The notes under the pieces: model-generated
Database searches by the model: none
The model's input: only the letters and a program-made list of their open reading frames with translations
Told to the model about the DNA's origin: nothing
In this document: positions 9,461 through 21,878 of the stretch, piece after piece
Position numbering within the stretch: the stretch's first letter is position 1
Layout: each line of letters opens with the position of its first letter
Made by a program: the position numbers and the translations under genes
Source of the DNA: Botryococcus braunii
Taxonomy: Eukaryota > Chlorophyta > Trebouxiophyceae
Reading direction: 5' to 3'
Assembly (NCBI GenBank): GCA_002005505.1
Contig: KV908656.1
Span: forward strand, 43,075 to 107,074
DNA length: 64,000 nucleotides

Positions 9461-10442
9461 CAAAGACCTCAGGAGTGTGAAGTTACAACTGCCTGGTTTT
9501 GCCAACTATTTCTTTTCTGTAGAAGTGTGGTTGGTTTGTGTATACGCAATGGCGGCACATTTATTGCCATGGTGTTAACGCTCGAGCATGTGGCACAACC
9601 CGTACCGTTAAGATGGTGTTTTGAAGTTAAGTAGGGCAGATTGAGTACACAATTTGGAACTTCGATTTGTAATTAACAACAGCCCTATTTAGTACTGTGA
9701 ATGGAGTGGAGTGGCGACTAGCCTCTTTGGTCCCTCCGTCGTTTTCTTCAATTTGTCTGATCGCTGCGCAGATTTCCTGACTCCCCACATAAGGGTGATT
9801 AGTCTTTTGTAGTAACATGATATGGATGAGAAGTAGGGCCTGGCTGAAAGGATTGGTCAAATGGCACGTCACGTAAGTGATTGGAACTTGCAGTATGTAG
9901 GGTATCCCATAGGCTAGTTTCGGAAACGCAACTCTGGGTTGTCGAGGATAGGTCGCATGATGTTGGGTTTGAGTGTTGCTTCTCTATCCATGATAGGTTG
10001 AACTGTGCTTCGTTGCATTGCCTTAAAAAAGTAGTTATGGTCAAATTCGAAACATGCAGTATGGCACACTAGTAGCACGGGTACCATGGTTTCGAATGGA
10101 TCGCGACAGAATTTTAAACCTTTCCAAATTGTGCCCAGATTGCAGAGAAAAGGATATATGTAACACTTGTAGCTCTTTGTGATTTATGCCTGCACAAGAC
10201 ATCCTTGTAAAAAATTTTGCATTTCAGAGCAGATTTGGCATATGTAGTTTTGCATTGTATCATGGTCCTTTTCAGCTTTTTGTTGGCAGAAAATGGAACA
10301 GTCCGATAGAGCTTTGAAAAAGGAGTCGATTGGTGCCTTCAAATGATTTTTTGCCAACATTGTCGAATAACACCAGGCGAAAAAAAAGTTGTGCCAAATA
10401 TTTGGCACATTTGGAATTAGTAATCGGACTCCAATAATAAAA
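9461..10442. other. Unassigned sequence
   Basis: No gene or repeat recognised. One perfect 18-bp palindrome, GTGCCAAATATTTGGCAC, lies at 10391-10408. Confidence 0.3.
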
Positions 10443-10450
10443 GCGGCAAC

Positions 10451-10747
10451 CAGGGTTCGCGGCGAAAAGATTGGAGTGGGGCGAAAGGCGAAACTCCTGG
10501 AGGGGCCTGAGGCGAAACTACTCAGGCCAGGCGAAAGTTTTCTGATAGCATATCCTTGTAAGCGAAAAGATTCTGAGTCCATCTGTGTAGCTCACATGCC
10601 CCAAAACGTTTTTTTACCATAGACTAACAGGATTCATTGAAATGGCCATCACAACTGGTAGCATACACACTAAAAAACGCCACAGACTAACACCCTGATG
10701 GTGCAGTCACCCTGCAATCAATCTCATGAGTCTTCTCTAGTGCTTTT

Positions 10748-10822
<75 letters not shown>

Positions 10823-11481
10823 TTCATGCATTCCCCCCGGTACACGCACGCACACACGTGCGCGCGCGCGCGCGCACACACACACACACACACAACCTCC
10901 CCATCCATAAATCCCACACTGCAGCTGCATATTAAATTCAGAACCCAGGGAAATGAGACTCTTAAATAGAGTGCTGTGAACGCAGTTTCTCAACATCACT
11001 GCTGAATTCAAATATTGCAGCCGGTCCAACTGTTTGGGCAGTGTTCTCCACTGTCCTTGCTGTTGCAGAGATCTGAACGAGATCATTAATAATGGCATTC
11101 TGCATGTCAAAGCCATCCCAATTCCCCAGCAGTAGTTCCATGAAGGAGATGGGCTTGCCGTTGCCGGCTATCGGAGATCTCAGATCATCCCGAAACCCGC
11201 GGCCCACAGGCCAAGATTCTCTCGTTGTACATCCGACACTGTACTGCATATTTACTTCTCAACTCGAAATTGTACTGCTTATGTACTTCTCAACTGAAAA
11301 CTGTACTGCAAATGTACTGCACCGTATTGAAAATCTCGTGAAACACGTCGTTTGACATGCTGAATTGACTCTTACACGTCTTGCCTTTCGCCCCTTCGCC
11401 CACCCCCCAGGAGGCGAAACTTCCTTCGCCCAGTTTGGCTCCATGTAGGCGAAAGACTTTTGTCTTTCGCCGCGAACCCTG
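10451..11481. mobile_element. Non-autonomous hAT-type DNA transposon
   Basis: A 1,031-bp element with inverted ends CAGGGTTCGCGGCGAAA, the CAGGG start being typical of hAT elements. It is flanked by a perfect 8-bp duplication GCGGCAAC (10443-10450 and 11482-11489), the hAT duplication length. Both ends carry several GGCGAAA motifs in subterminal positions, as expected for transposase-binding sites. There is no transposase ORF. The interior holds a (CA)n microsatellite. Confidence 0.88.
10750..10892 (+). repeat. (CA)n and (CG)n microsatellite
   Basis: Pure CA run at about 10750-10818, then a short unique piece, then CA/CG alternation to 10892, inside the hAT element. Confidence 0.95.
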
Positions 11482-11519
11482 GCGGCAACCCTGATCGTAG
11501 TGCTTTCGTCAGATCCAAT

Positions 11520-12333
11520 CAGTGCATTTTTTAGTGGCAACTTGTTGCCAAAATGGCGATATTTAATAATAGGGGGCTGAAAATGGCAATTTTAAATATA
11601 TCCTGGGCTGTTGGGATTGCCATTTCTGACAACCTATATTAATTTTTTACGGCGGAGGTTGCCAATCGGTGGCAACCAGTAATTAATGTGACCTTACCCA
11701 AAGTTGCCATGTGGCAACCTGAAATTAATTGGTTATGGACCGAAGTTGCCATTGGAAATCCGAAATCCGAAATGTTCCTTTCTGCAAAAGATAGAAGGGG
11801 TCTAAACATTACAATGGATCATCGTGCAGGCTCTGATGATGACTTAGACATTGATTTCTCCATCTTGGAACCCGAATCTGAGGACTCCGAGGACATGTTA
11901 GACGTACAGTACATGCAAAAGATCCAGTGTTTAGTTCATTGTTAAAACCAGTCTATTGACAGCAAGGTTAGATCGAATAGTCTGCTTTCTATTGGTTCTA
12001 CTTGTGTTTGTGCACACTGTGTGATGGTGTAAACTTCATTTGGTGTGAATTTCATTCAGAATTTTGGTTTGTAATATTATCCAAGCTCCTTATTACGGCT
12101 TTTTTCTCCCTGTCCGTTCCTATTTCTCATTACTGCCCGGCCCCAAGGCCTTCTAAACGAAATTTCGTATTGGCAACTAAAAATTGAACTTAAACCCTGT
12201 GAAGTTGCCACACTGGCAACCGGAGAAAAATGAAATCCATTGGAAGTTGCCACATATTGGCAAGTGAAAAATAAATATTCTGTCGAAAAATTGCCATTTT
12301 GGCAATTGCCCTGTGGCACTAAAAAATTCACTG
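11520..12333. mobile_element. Second small hAT-like element with TTGCCA palindromes
   Basis: Inverted ends read CAGTGNATTTTTTAGTGNCA on both sides (11520 onward; 12333 backward). The flanking 8-mers GATCCAAT (11512-11519) and GATCCCAC (12334-12341) match at 6 of 8 positions, as expected for an old 8-bp duplication. Both subterminal zones, about 11530-11750 and 12165-12315, are filled with short palindromes built on GTTGCCA/TGGCAAC. It is 814 bp long and probably non-autonomous. Confidence 0.65.
11688..11945 (+). other. Short acidic ORF within the second hAT-like element
   Basis: 85 codons with an Asp/Glu/Ser-rich patch (SDDDLDIDF, EPESEDSEDM). It has no recognisable domain and may be a chance frame or a remnant of a transposase N-terminus. 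The start is not supported by any context. Confidence 0.2.
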
Positions 12334-12341
12334 GATCCCAC

Positions 12342-13575
<1,234 letters not shown>

Positions 13576-13577
<2 letters not shown>

Positions 13578-14381
13578 TTAATAGGACTTGTGTGTCTCGA
13601 ATGGTGTGTGCGTGCATGTATTTTACATGAAATATGTCCAGCAAGAAGGGCTGCTTGCAAGGTTGTTGCTGCTGCAAGGTTGTTTCTAATTCGCATTGAA
13701 CAACCACCCAAGGGCTTGGTTACATTGGCATTGTTTCCATACTTCCAGGGGTATGACTTAAGAACAGAAGACTTGATGGTTGCGCCAGTTTGTTCATTTT
13801 CTGTATGAAAACTATATGGCTACTTAACATGAGTCCTGATAATGTATTCATTGATGGTCCATATGCTGTTTTGTTGCATTCCATGATATTTGTACTGGTG
13901 TAATTATCTTTCGAGCCCCATATTCAAATGCAAGGTTTGAGAAGTTTTTCGTAATGTTCTGTTGATCAGTTTTGACTGCGCCTGTGGACATAATGGAGGC
14001 ATCAAGCAGCATCAAGCCGGTGTGGAACCCCGCATTCTGGCCTCTTTGTCTTAGTTTTTGAAACCTAATGCTCAGGGATATGTTCTTAACATTGGCAAAA
14101 AGACTGACAATGCATCTTTCTGCTAAGTTATGATGCTTGTCGGGTGAATGGAAGGGACACAAGGGAGAGGTATATGGGAGGTAACAGGAGTGCAATACAA
14201 GATAGTATCATGTGTGCAAGCAATGGGTGTTATTCCATCAAACTCAATGCCTTTCCAAAGTCACTGCACATCTTGTGTGGTTCACGAATGGTCTTTTTCA
14301 CAAACAGGCTTGCTAAATTGGACCAATGATGAAAGCCAAGTCTATCTCACAAGCAGCATGGGTAGTAAAGGAGTGTAGCAG
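13576..14381 (+). other. Region upstream of the GT92 exons
   Basis: Likely holds the promoter or earlier exons of the GT92 gene, because the recognised protein lacks the N-terminal membrane anchor usual in that family. I could not place exons here. The frame of the first recognised exon is closed by TAA at 14366-14368. Confidence 0.3.
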
Positions 14382-14742
14382 GTGTAAAATTAGATGAGGA
14401 TGGTTTAAGATGTCCAACCCTGGTTATCCTTGAAGTCCCTTCAGTACTCTTCCATCTGCACAATGCTAGTAGTTTTCCATCTGCAGATGAGATTATGCGG
14501 TGCCTAGTAACAGTACTTGGTGGTATGCAGAGCCCCAAGATACGGGACATCTCAAGATCACAGGGGCTTTTCAATCACAAGGGACCGGGCCAGAACAGAT
14601 TATTGCGCCGCCTGTTGGCAAGTATTGATGTACTGGACCATGCAAAGATTGAGGTCTTCTCAGCGTATCATGACCCCTTACTTAATGAGGTCCGCATCTT
14701 TGCTGCTGTGCACCCCGGAGGTGTGTGCCAAAAGTTCCAAAG
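14382..14742 (+). CDS. Glycosyltransferase family 92 gene, upstream exon
   Basis: Open from 14369; the likely acceptor is TAGCAG just before 14382. The frame includes KIEVFSAYHDPLLNEVRIFA at about 14648-14707, which resembles the SAYxD...VRV opening of GT92 domains. The donor AAAG|GTCTGA after 14742 leaves two bases that combine with the G at 15450 to continue the frame into the catalytic exon. The intron (14743-15449, 707 bp) contains long CT and GT microsatellites. Start codon, signal anchor and any earlier exons are not identified. The domain resemblance and exon boundaries are my reading of the sequence and need RNA support. Confidence 0.55.
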
Positions 14743-14889
14743 GTCTGATCATTTATCTTTCTTTACCCACACTCACATGCGGACTGTTTCCAATGTGACA
14801 CCTTGTGTTACATTTTGCAAATGAAACCTCCTTTGGTTGCTTAAAAGTGATGGAAAACTAATCTGTGCTTAATCAAGGCCTGTGTGCCT

Positions 14890-15117
<228 letters not shown>

Positions 15118-15449
15118 AGAGCGGTTTATAGATATCTCAGGCTAATTCGTGCTTACCATTGTATTTGAAATACTTCAGGGTGCGTGCAGGTGCGCTTGAT
15201 CCAAGATAAGAACATTCTTGGTTCATGCTAGATTGTTTCAGTTAATCTTCATCCCCGATATTATTCGATTGATGTCTTTTTCTACATGTTGCAAGCAATT
15301 CTTTGGAATTGTTTGTTGCAGGCATATTCTAAGTATTTTTATGCAGTAAGAGTATTACGCACTAGTTGGAGTCTATTCAGGAATTTTCTGTATAGCCCTA
15401 ATTGTCTGGCATAGCAGTGGAGGCGTATTTAGAGTTGTGGCTTGGGCAG

Positions 15450-16392
15450 GTGTGTCTTCCCAAATATTACCACTTCCGAGTTGGAACCAGGAGCAGAAAC
15501 TCTGATGCCTTTTTGGTCTAGAAAGCAGATGGATCATGACTTTGTTGATTGCTACGTCACCTGCAGACTGAATGTAGAAATGAAAAGGCGGCCAGAATCA
15601 GTTACAGTTCTTTTTAAGGAGGAGGTGGTAGCTAGTACTTCTCTGGAACCAGTTATAATTGGAAATGTTTCAAAGGGCATTGGAATGTGTCTTGGACCAG
15701 TCTATTCATATATCCCTCAATTTGCTGACTGGCTCATGTACCATTCCGCCCTGGGAGTAGAGGGCATTCATGCCTACTCACCTGTTTTGGATCCCCGCCA
15801 AAAGAAGGGTAGGGGATTTTACCGCCCACCCTTTCTCTTGCACCACTTCCTACTGGAGTGGACTCTGTACAGGACACCTTTGCACTATGCGTATTTTGGA
15901 CAGAAGTTACTTTACAATGATTGTATCTACCGCCACCGTCACCTGTACCAATTTATCTTTATATATGATGCTGATGAATTTATTTATTTCCCTTCTGGAA
16001 TTCCAAGCTCGCTTCTCACATGGCTTACAAACATTACTCCCTCAAATGCTTCTGCTGCTAGCTTACATTGTGCACGGTATGATGCTGGATGCAAGAATGA
16101 ATTCAGGTTTCCGAGGAATGCTGCCAACGGCACCAAATCAGATCACCCAGAGTTGTATCAGAGTTATAATTACTCAGTTTTTAACATTGATTTTAACCCG
16201 ATTGAAATCATAGGATGTAGAACATCTGATGGTTTTTGTACAATGAAGTCCATTGTGCGCCCTTTGGCAATTAAAGCATATAATGTTCACTACCCACAAG
16301 CTGTATACCCTGGCTGGGAGTGGTTGACATTTTCAGTGGACCCCCATGTTGCTATCTATAAGCACATAAGGTGCGAATGGACAGACAAGTAG
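15450..16392 (+). CDS. Glycosyltransferase family 92 catalytic exon
   Basis: Encodes about 314 residues and ends with TAG at 16390. GT92 (formerly DUF23) enzymes transfer sugars, for example galactose in plant galactan synthases and animal core-glycan enzymes, and act in the Golgi lumen. Visible hallmarks are CLGPVYSYIPQFADWLMYHS, which opens the GT-A fold; the metal-binding DxD as IYDADEFIYFP (about 15961-15993); paired cysteines; and a C-terminal YKHIR before the stop. The first in-frame start-like codon is TTG at 15442, and GGGCAG|G at 15449 is a good acceptor, so this is an internal or last exon and not a complete ORF. It is the only host gene I recognise here. The donor and acceptor sugars cannot be predicted. 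Confidence 0.82.
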
Positions 16393-17226
16393 TACTTCCA
16401 GAGTTTGCTGCAATTGTTGTTAGAATGGCATGTCTTTCCATGTGCCTTGCTAACAAATTCTTGTTAGAAAGACTCTGACTGACTGGTGTCAGAATCCTAT
16501 ACTTTGGACCACCAGTGTTGAGATCAGGGAATTATGACCAAGTGGTTTTGGAGGGCCCTTTGAGAATCTACATCCCTTGCATCGTGACCCATACATGTGA
16601 ATGCAGTTCTTCCGTACCTGTGATCTATGTCCCTGAAATTCGCCTCAGAGGCAAATTATATCTTGAGGACATGGGAATAAGGGCCGTCGTCTGAGCGCTG
16701 AGGCTTTTTCAGCAAGCTTATAAGCCAAATTCTATGGTGGCAATTTTCTGTTAACAGCGTGCCCTTTACATGTCCTGTGGCGAGCCCTGTCCCCACTTAG
16801 ACAACATAAAGGGAGAGTGGTGTTGGAGGGAAGCTACTGAAGTTATGAGGGAAAGGGGTACGTACACTCTTTTGATAAGATACTTGGTATAGGAAGAGGC
16901 GTCTGTTAGTTCTCTTAGTATGCAACTGTTATCTGGCCTATGAAGGAAGGTACTGTTTCCGGTTTTCCTTTTCTGATTTGTATTCATAATTTCTAATATT
17001 CTAGTCTTCGCTTTCACTCTCGTTCACTTAGGAAAAATGGAAAGGGGGGAGTCAAGCCTGCAGGTCATTGGCCACTTTCGGGGGATTTTAGGCCGTCTAG
17101 GGCTGGGATGGGAGTCGGGGCATTTCTGATCCCATCCTGCCAGACCGTCCATCTTAAGCTACTCGCACTGGTGCCAAACTGTCATATTATGTTGCCGTCC
17201 CACCTCCCCCAGCATGGTATGGACAC
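16393..17226 (+). other. 3' flank of the GT92 gene
   Basis: Probably 3' UTR and intergenic sequence. No further coding exon or clear poly(A) signal recognised. Confidence 0.3.
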
Positions 17227-17916
17227 TGTTAGGTTATGGGCATTCGGCGTGTCATGTAAGCACGCAGACAAGTCGTAAGTGTGTATCCCTCCACCTACAG
17301 TCCTTGACGACTGTCTGCTCTTGTACACATGCAACTAAACAAGCCTGGCATCCTCATGTGCCCAGAATCTCTCCAAACCAGTTCCATTACACGTTGACTT
17401 GTCAATGAGCATCTACACACGGATATGCTCCTGACGGCTAAAAGCAAGTCCCTTCCTATACTCGATCCAGCCGCTGTCCCTTAACTGTTTGGGTGGCTGG
17501 ACTGTACACAAAGATGGTTCTTTCACAATTGAGCAATCGAACATGAACACAATACCCTTACACACCGTACGTTACCGCACCCTGTAAGCACAGAGACAGG
17601 TCGTAAGTGTGTATCCCTCCAGCTAAAGTCCTTGGCGACGGTCTGCTCTTGTACACATGCACCTGAATGAACAATACTGGCATCCTCATGTGCCCAGAAT
17701 CTTTCCAAAGCAGTTGCTCAACTGTGCGGTAATCGCAGCTTTTAATAGTTTTCCACTAACGCGTAATCTAGATCATATTGTACCTTATGTTGCAAAGCAT
17801 TCACATTCTACCGTGGTCAAGGTACCTTCTGTTCTTAATTGAACCCATATCCTAATATTGTACATGAAGATCACCTAAAGCACAAGGCATCCACTAATAA
17901 TGTTCGTAACTCAACA
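17227..17916 (-). repeat. Solo LTR of a family A copia relative
   Basis: 690 bp in minus orientation, with no internal region on either side. Flanks GACAC (17222-17226) and GATAC (17917-17921) are a 5-bp duplication with one mismatch. It retains both copies of the duplicated segment and the spacer (long form), but the junction after the second copy is mutated (TTACAT instead of TTACAG). It is older than the LTRs of A and E. Confidence 0.85.
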
Positions 17917-18646
17917 GATACATCTTAACAGCGGTCTTTTGTGCCCCAACTTTGAATAGCTTCTTCCTGCCCCATTATCAGCAGTACCTGAGTCGAATTC
18001 CGGCCCCATCTGGCTGTCCTCAATTGGCCCATATAGGCACGCCCCTCCCATCAATTCCAGTCAAAGTCAGCCTGGTTCCATTATGACCATGCCCAATCAC
18101 AGTCCAATTTGGTCAAAAGTTTGTCACGACGGTATTGTTAGATCATGTATGTGACCAGCATAAAAGGCCCATCCCGAGAGATCATGGCAGAACCACATCG
18201 CAGCAAACTAGTCTCAATTTCGACACGAAAGACACGTGTGCCTGTTCCTCTATATAATATTCATTTTTTCCATCCTTGCTACCTGCTACCAGACCGGAGA
18301 GGGAAGGGGGGTCGGGTGGGCGGGCGGGGGTGGGGGGGGGGGGGGCGCAGCCCCTCTATGATCTGCAAAACACATCTGGCTGGTCGCGGATCTAATATCC
18401 TTTTAACCATCCTTCCTAGTTTATGGGGTTGTACTTGCAACTTTTGGTCCCATGCTTACTCGAAAACCTGTGACGATATAGCAAGTGCCTGTTATACTAA
18501 GTAGCCACTATGAATTTCGAACAGAATATGCCCTTTCCGGATCCCCTGGGGACCGGGAAGAAGGAAGGAAGGAAGATTACATCCAAAGACCAGCCACTAG
18601 GGCTGAAGAGGACGGCAGTACAATGAATGACCCATATCTTAGCCAA
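17917..18646. other. Unassigned sequence
   Basis: No gene recognised. A G-rich stretch with a run of about 14 G lies near 18332-18345. Confidence 0.3.
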
Positions 18647-19187
18647 CTAAGGTCGCACAGCCCCTGGGAGAGTGAGGTAGCTCTCCAATGCTCTAGTCAC
18701 AAATTTGGCAACCCCTTCAAGGTCTTCTTGCCACATAAACGTCTGTACAGATCGACTCCTTTGTTGAAAGAGATGCATAAATTGTTGCCGTACATGTTGT
18801 ACAGCCGGACAAGTGAACAACAGATGATGTTCATCACCAACGAGCTCTAAGGAGCACCTCGTGCAAATCCTCTGGTCTCGAGGGATGCCTTGTTGTCTAC
18901 CTTTATCAATAGGAAGGTCATGACACCCTAATCTAAATCGCATAAAGGTCCGCAATGTGCAATTAGGAAGGTGGAGTTTGAGCGCACTCTTACGCCGTGG
19001 CACATGAGGCGGACGTGCGAACCACCTTTGGTATCTGCAGAATAAGGCTCTTGGGGATGCACAAGTGCGAGGGGAGATGTCCAGGTCATCCCATATCATG
19101 TCACTTTTACGGTCTAACAGATCCTTTACCTGTGAAATGTCAATCTGCAAGGCTCTATCAAACCGCACATGGTCAGCCATATAGTAT
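18647..19187 (-). pseudogene. C-terminal tail of a non-LTR retrotransposon polyprotein
   Basis: About 180 residues ending at the stop at 18647. The segment FRLGCHDLPIDKGR, then GIPRDQRICTRC, then DEHHLLFTCPAVQHVR is the zinc-binding tail (C-x2-C...H...C) found after the RT domain in many LINE-type elements. The RT and endonuclease are absent because the frame runs straight into the LTR of element A at 19188. It could be the 3' end of an element whose 5' part is the fragment at 32936-33352, but that link is only a guess. Confidence 0.7.
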
Positions 19188-19557
19188 TGTAAAAGGTTAT
19201 GGGCAGTGGCGTATCCTGTAAGCAAGCAGACAGGTCGTAAGTTCGTTCCTCTCCAGCTACAGTCCTAGACGACTGTCTGCTCTTTTAGACACATGCAAAT
19301 GCATGAACAAGACTGGCATCCTTATGTGCCCAGTATCTTTCCAAACCAGTTGCTCGACTATGCGGTGATCGCAGCTTTAATAGTCCTTTCACGCTAACGC
19401 GTAATCTAAATCAGATTGTACCTTATGTTCGAAATAGACCTCATCCGAACGTGTCTTGAGGTACCTTATGTGGATAGTGGACCCGTATCCTAATAATGTA
19501 CATTTGAAGATCACCTAAAGCACAAGGCATTCTACAATGTATGTTCACAACTCAACA
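19188..19557 (-). repeat. Element A 3' LTR (short form)
   Basis: 370 bp: U3 19352-19557, a single repeat copy 19216-19351, U5 19188-19215. It lacks exactly one repeat plus the 197-bp spacer compared with the 703-bp 5' LTR. Confidence 0.9.
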
Positions 19558-19566
19558 CTTCCCCTT
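19558..19566 (-). promoter_or_regulatory. Element A polypurine tract
   Basis: AAGGGGAAG on the minus strand, abutting the 3' LTR. Confidence 0.75.
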
Positions 19567-19577
19567 GCCTGCATGCT

Positions 19578-20279
19578 TTATGTGTATCTTCTCAAACCTA
19601 GTGAATCACGATGACCAACAAACACGGGCTTAGCAAGTGGCTTGGTCATAATGTCAGCCACATTTCGAGCAGATTCTACATAGAGGATATCTACCTGCCC
19701 AAGTGCCATAGCTTCCCTAGCATAGTGGAAGCTTACTGCAACATGCTTTGTGAATTTGGAAAAAAGGGGGTTCCGTAAATTGGAAATGCATCCTTGGTTG
19801 TCACAGAAAATTTTGACTCTCCAAGGTGCAGCTCCAATCTCTTCCAAGAAGCCCCTAAGCCAGTTGGCTTCCTTCACAATATGGCCGGCTGCCATAAACT
19901 CGGCTTGCACAGTTGAGGTAGCAACTGAGCTCTGCTTCTTGCTTCCCCAAACCACGGCACTACCATAGACTGATAGAACATAGCCAGTGGTGGAATACCT
20001 GTGGTCCAGGTCCCCAGCATAGTCGGCATCAACATAGCCTTCTAGCTCAGGCCCCTTTCCACCCAGAGTAAGAGCTAATTCTCTCGTATCTCTCAAGTAC
20101 TTCAGCACTCGAATGGCCTCATTCCAGTGTGAGGTAGTGGGTGTCATTCTATACCTTGACAACACTCCAACAGCCTGAGAAATGTAAGGCCGGGTCGTAT
20201 TGGCACTATATAGCAACGATCCAATCAACTCACAGTACCGATGACCAGGTGGCAGTGGGGTACCTGCCCCATGTGACAA
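19578..20279 (-). pseudogene. Element A: RT end and RNase H
   Basis: 233 codons. It starts in GAGTPLPPGHRYCELIGSLL and continues through LSRYRMTPTTSHWNEAIR into RNase H (EGYVDADYAGD, VVWGSKKQSSVATSTVQAEF, FCDNQGC, FTKHVAVSFHYAREA, ADIMTKPL). RNase H removes template RNA during cDNA synthesis. The domain itself is intact and ends normally 20 bp before the 3' LTR. A frame break at about 20280-20292 separates it from the RT body. Confidence 0.88.
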
Positions 20280-20291
20280 ACCATCGATTCC

Positions 20292-21824
20292 TCAGATGTC
20301 TGAGGACTCGGGTCTGCTGCTAGCCACGAAGTCCTTGGACATGGGGGTATCAACCACACGCCCATCATCAGCAACCCCAAACTTTTCCACAAGAGCATCA
20401 ATCTTGGGAGTGCAACTCATGGAAATAGTGCTCTGAACTCTATTGCGTAGGACCTGACACCCCAGGAAATCATTCACCTCTCCCAAATCATGGATTGTGA
20501 AGTCCTTCTTCAACAACTCTTTCCTCCACTCAATCTCTGCAACCAATCTGGCAACTATGAGAAGATCATCAACATAAACAAGAATAAAGGACAGGTTGCC
20601 ATCAGGGGCCCTCCTGATGTATACACCCGCATCACTCTTGCACACACTATACCCCATCACGCTCAACTTGTCGGTCAAGGTCTTGTGCCAAGCCCGTGGG
20701 GCTTGTTTTAGACCGTATAGTGCCTTCCTGAGCTTGCACACAACCCTCGTGTTGCCATTCTCAAATCCTGGTGGTTGGGTCACATAGACCTCTTCCTCCA
20801 ACTCTCCATTGAGAAAAGCCGTCTTGATATCCACTTGGTGGACCTCCAGATTCTGTGTGGCAGCCATGGCCAGCACAGCCCTCCTTGCCCCATAGCTGCT
20901 GGTGGGTGCAAATACCTCCCCAACATCTATCCCAGGGATCTGTCTACACCCTTGGGCAACTAACCTCGCTTTAAAGCGAGTAACATTCCCATGTGCATCA
21001 ATTTTAGTGGAGAATATCCAATGGACAGGAATAACTTTTTGTCCATGTGGTCTGTCCACATACTCTAGAACCTCATGGGTATCAAGGGAATCCATCTCTT
21101 CTCTCATTGCTTGTGGCCAAAAATCCCACTGAGGGGAGCATTGGGCTTCCCTCAGGTTAGATGGCACGTGAACCTTTCCCAGCTTGACATAAGGTACATT
21201 TTGTACCTTATGCTGAGACTCTGCAGTACTGTCAGCACTCCTGGGACTGTTGTCTTTTATATTCCTCTGATCCTGGTTCCCAGAATAAGGTACATTTTGT
21301 ACATTATGTTGAGATCCTGCAGTACAGCTAGAACTGCCAGAGCCCTCCCCAACTCTCTCTCTTGAACTGCCAGACTCATGCGCTCCACCATTACAATCTC
21401 TCACCTTTCTCAATGCAGGTGGAAGCAGCAGCTCTCTCTCTCTCCTGGACTCACACCTAGGTACACTACTCTGACTTTCCTGAGCTGCGCCTACTGTGTC
21501 AGGCTGCACCCCATAAGCATGACTGGTTCCCAGCTCAACTTGGCTACGTGCTTCCCCTGCTGCTGGCACTTCTAGCCCACTACTCTTCTCGCTAACATCT
21601 TCTCCAAGCATAGCCTCCCCTGTCTCAACCTGCCTCTGCAAATCAGGGAGACCTACCGAGGGTGGCTCACTCACAAGTACCTGGCCTGAGCCAGGGTCAT
21701 GCATGGGGACCCCTACTGAGTCCCTCCTAGCCTGGCGCTGTTCATAACGCTGATCCCTTGTGAGGGTGGTTCCTGGGGGAAGTCTATGTTGAGACTTCCC
21801 CTGGAACCTGACCCCCTCCTGCAT
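20292..21824 (-). pseudogene. Element A: integrase-RT linker and reverse transcriptase
   Basis: 510 codons. The N-terminal half is a Ser/Glu/Arg-rich linker with two palindromic DNA sites (21189-21211 and 21285-21307) that encode repeated QNVPY. The RT starts at SNLREAQCSPQWDFWPQAM and includes VIPVHWIFSTKIDAHG, FKARLVAQGCRQ, DIKTAFLNGELEEEVYVTQPPGF, LYGLKQAPRAW and the catalytic YVDDLLIV at about 20567-20590. All core copia RT motifs are present. The upstream break lies at the run of seven C at about 21861-21867. Confidence 0.9.
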
Positions 21825-21878
21825 CTTCTGCAGTTTGTCCAGCTGCGAGTGCGCTTCAGCACCCCCCCGAGCTAAATT

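Noticed and set aside
11688..11945. PiggyBac transposase N-terminus
   Set aside because: Only an acidic patch is similar; no TTAA flanks and no catalytic domain.
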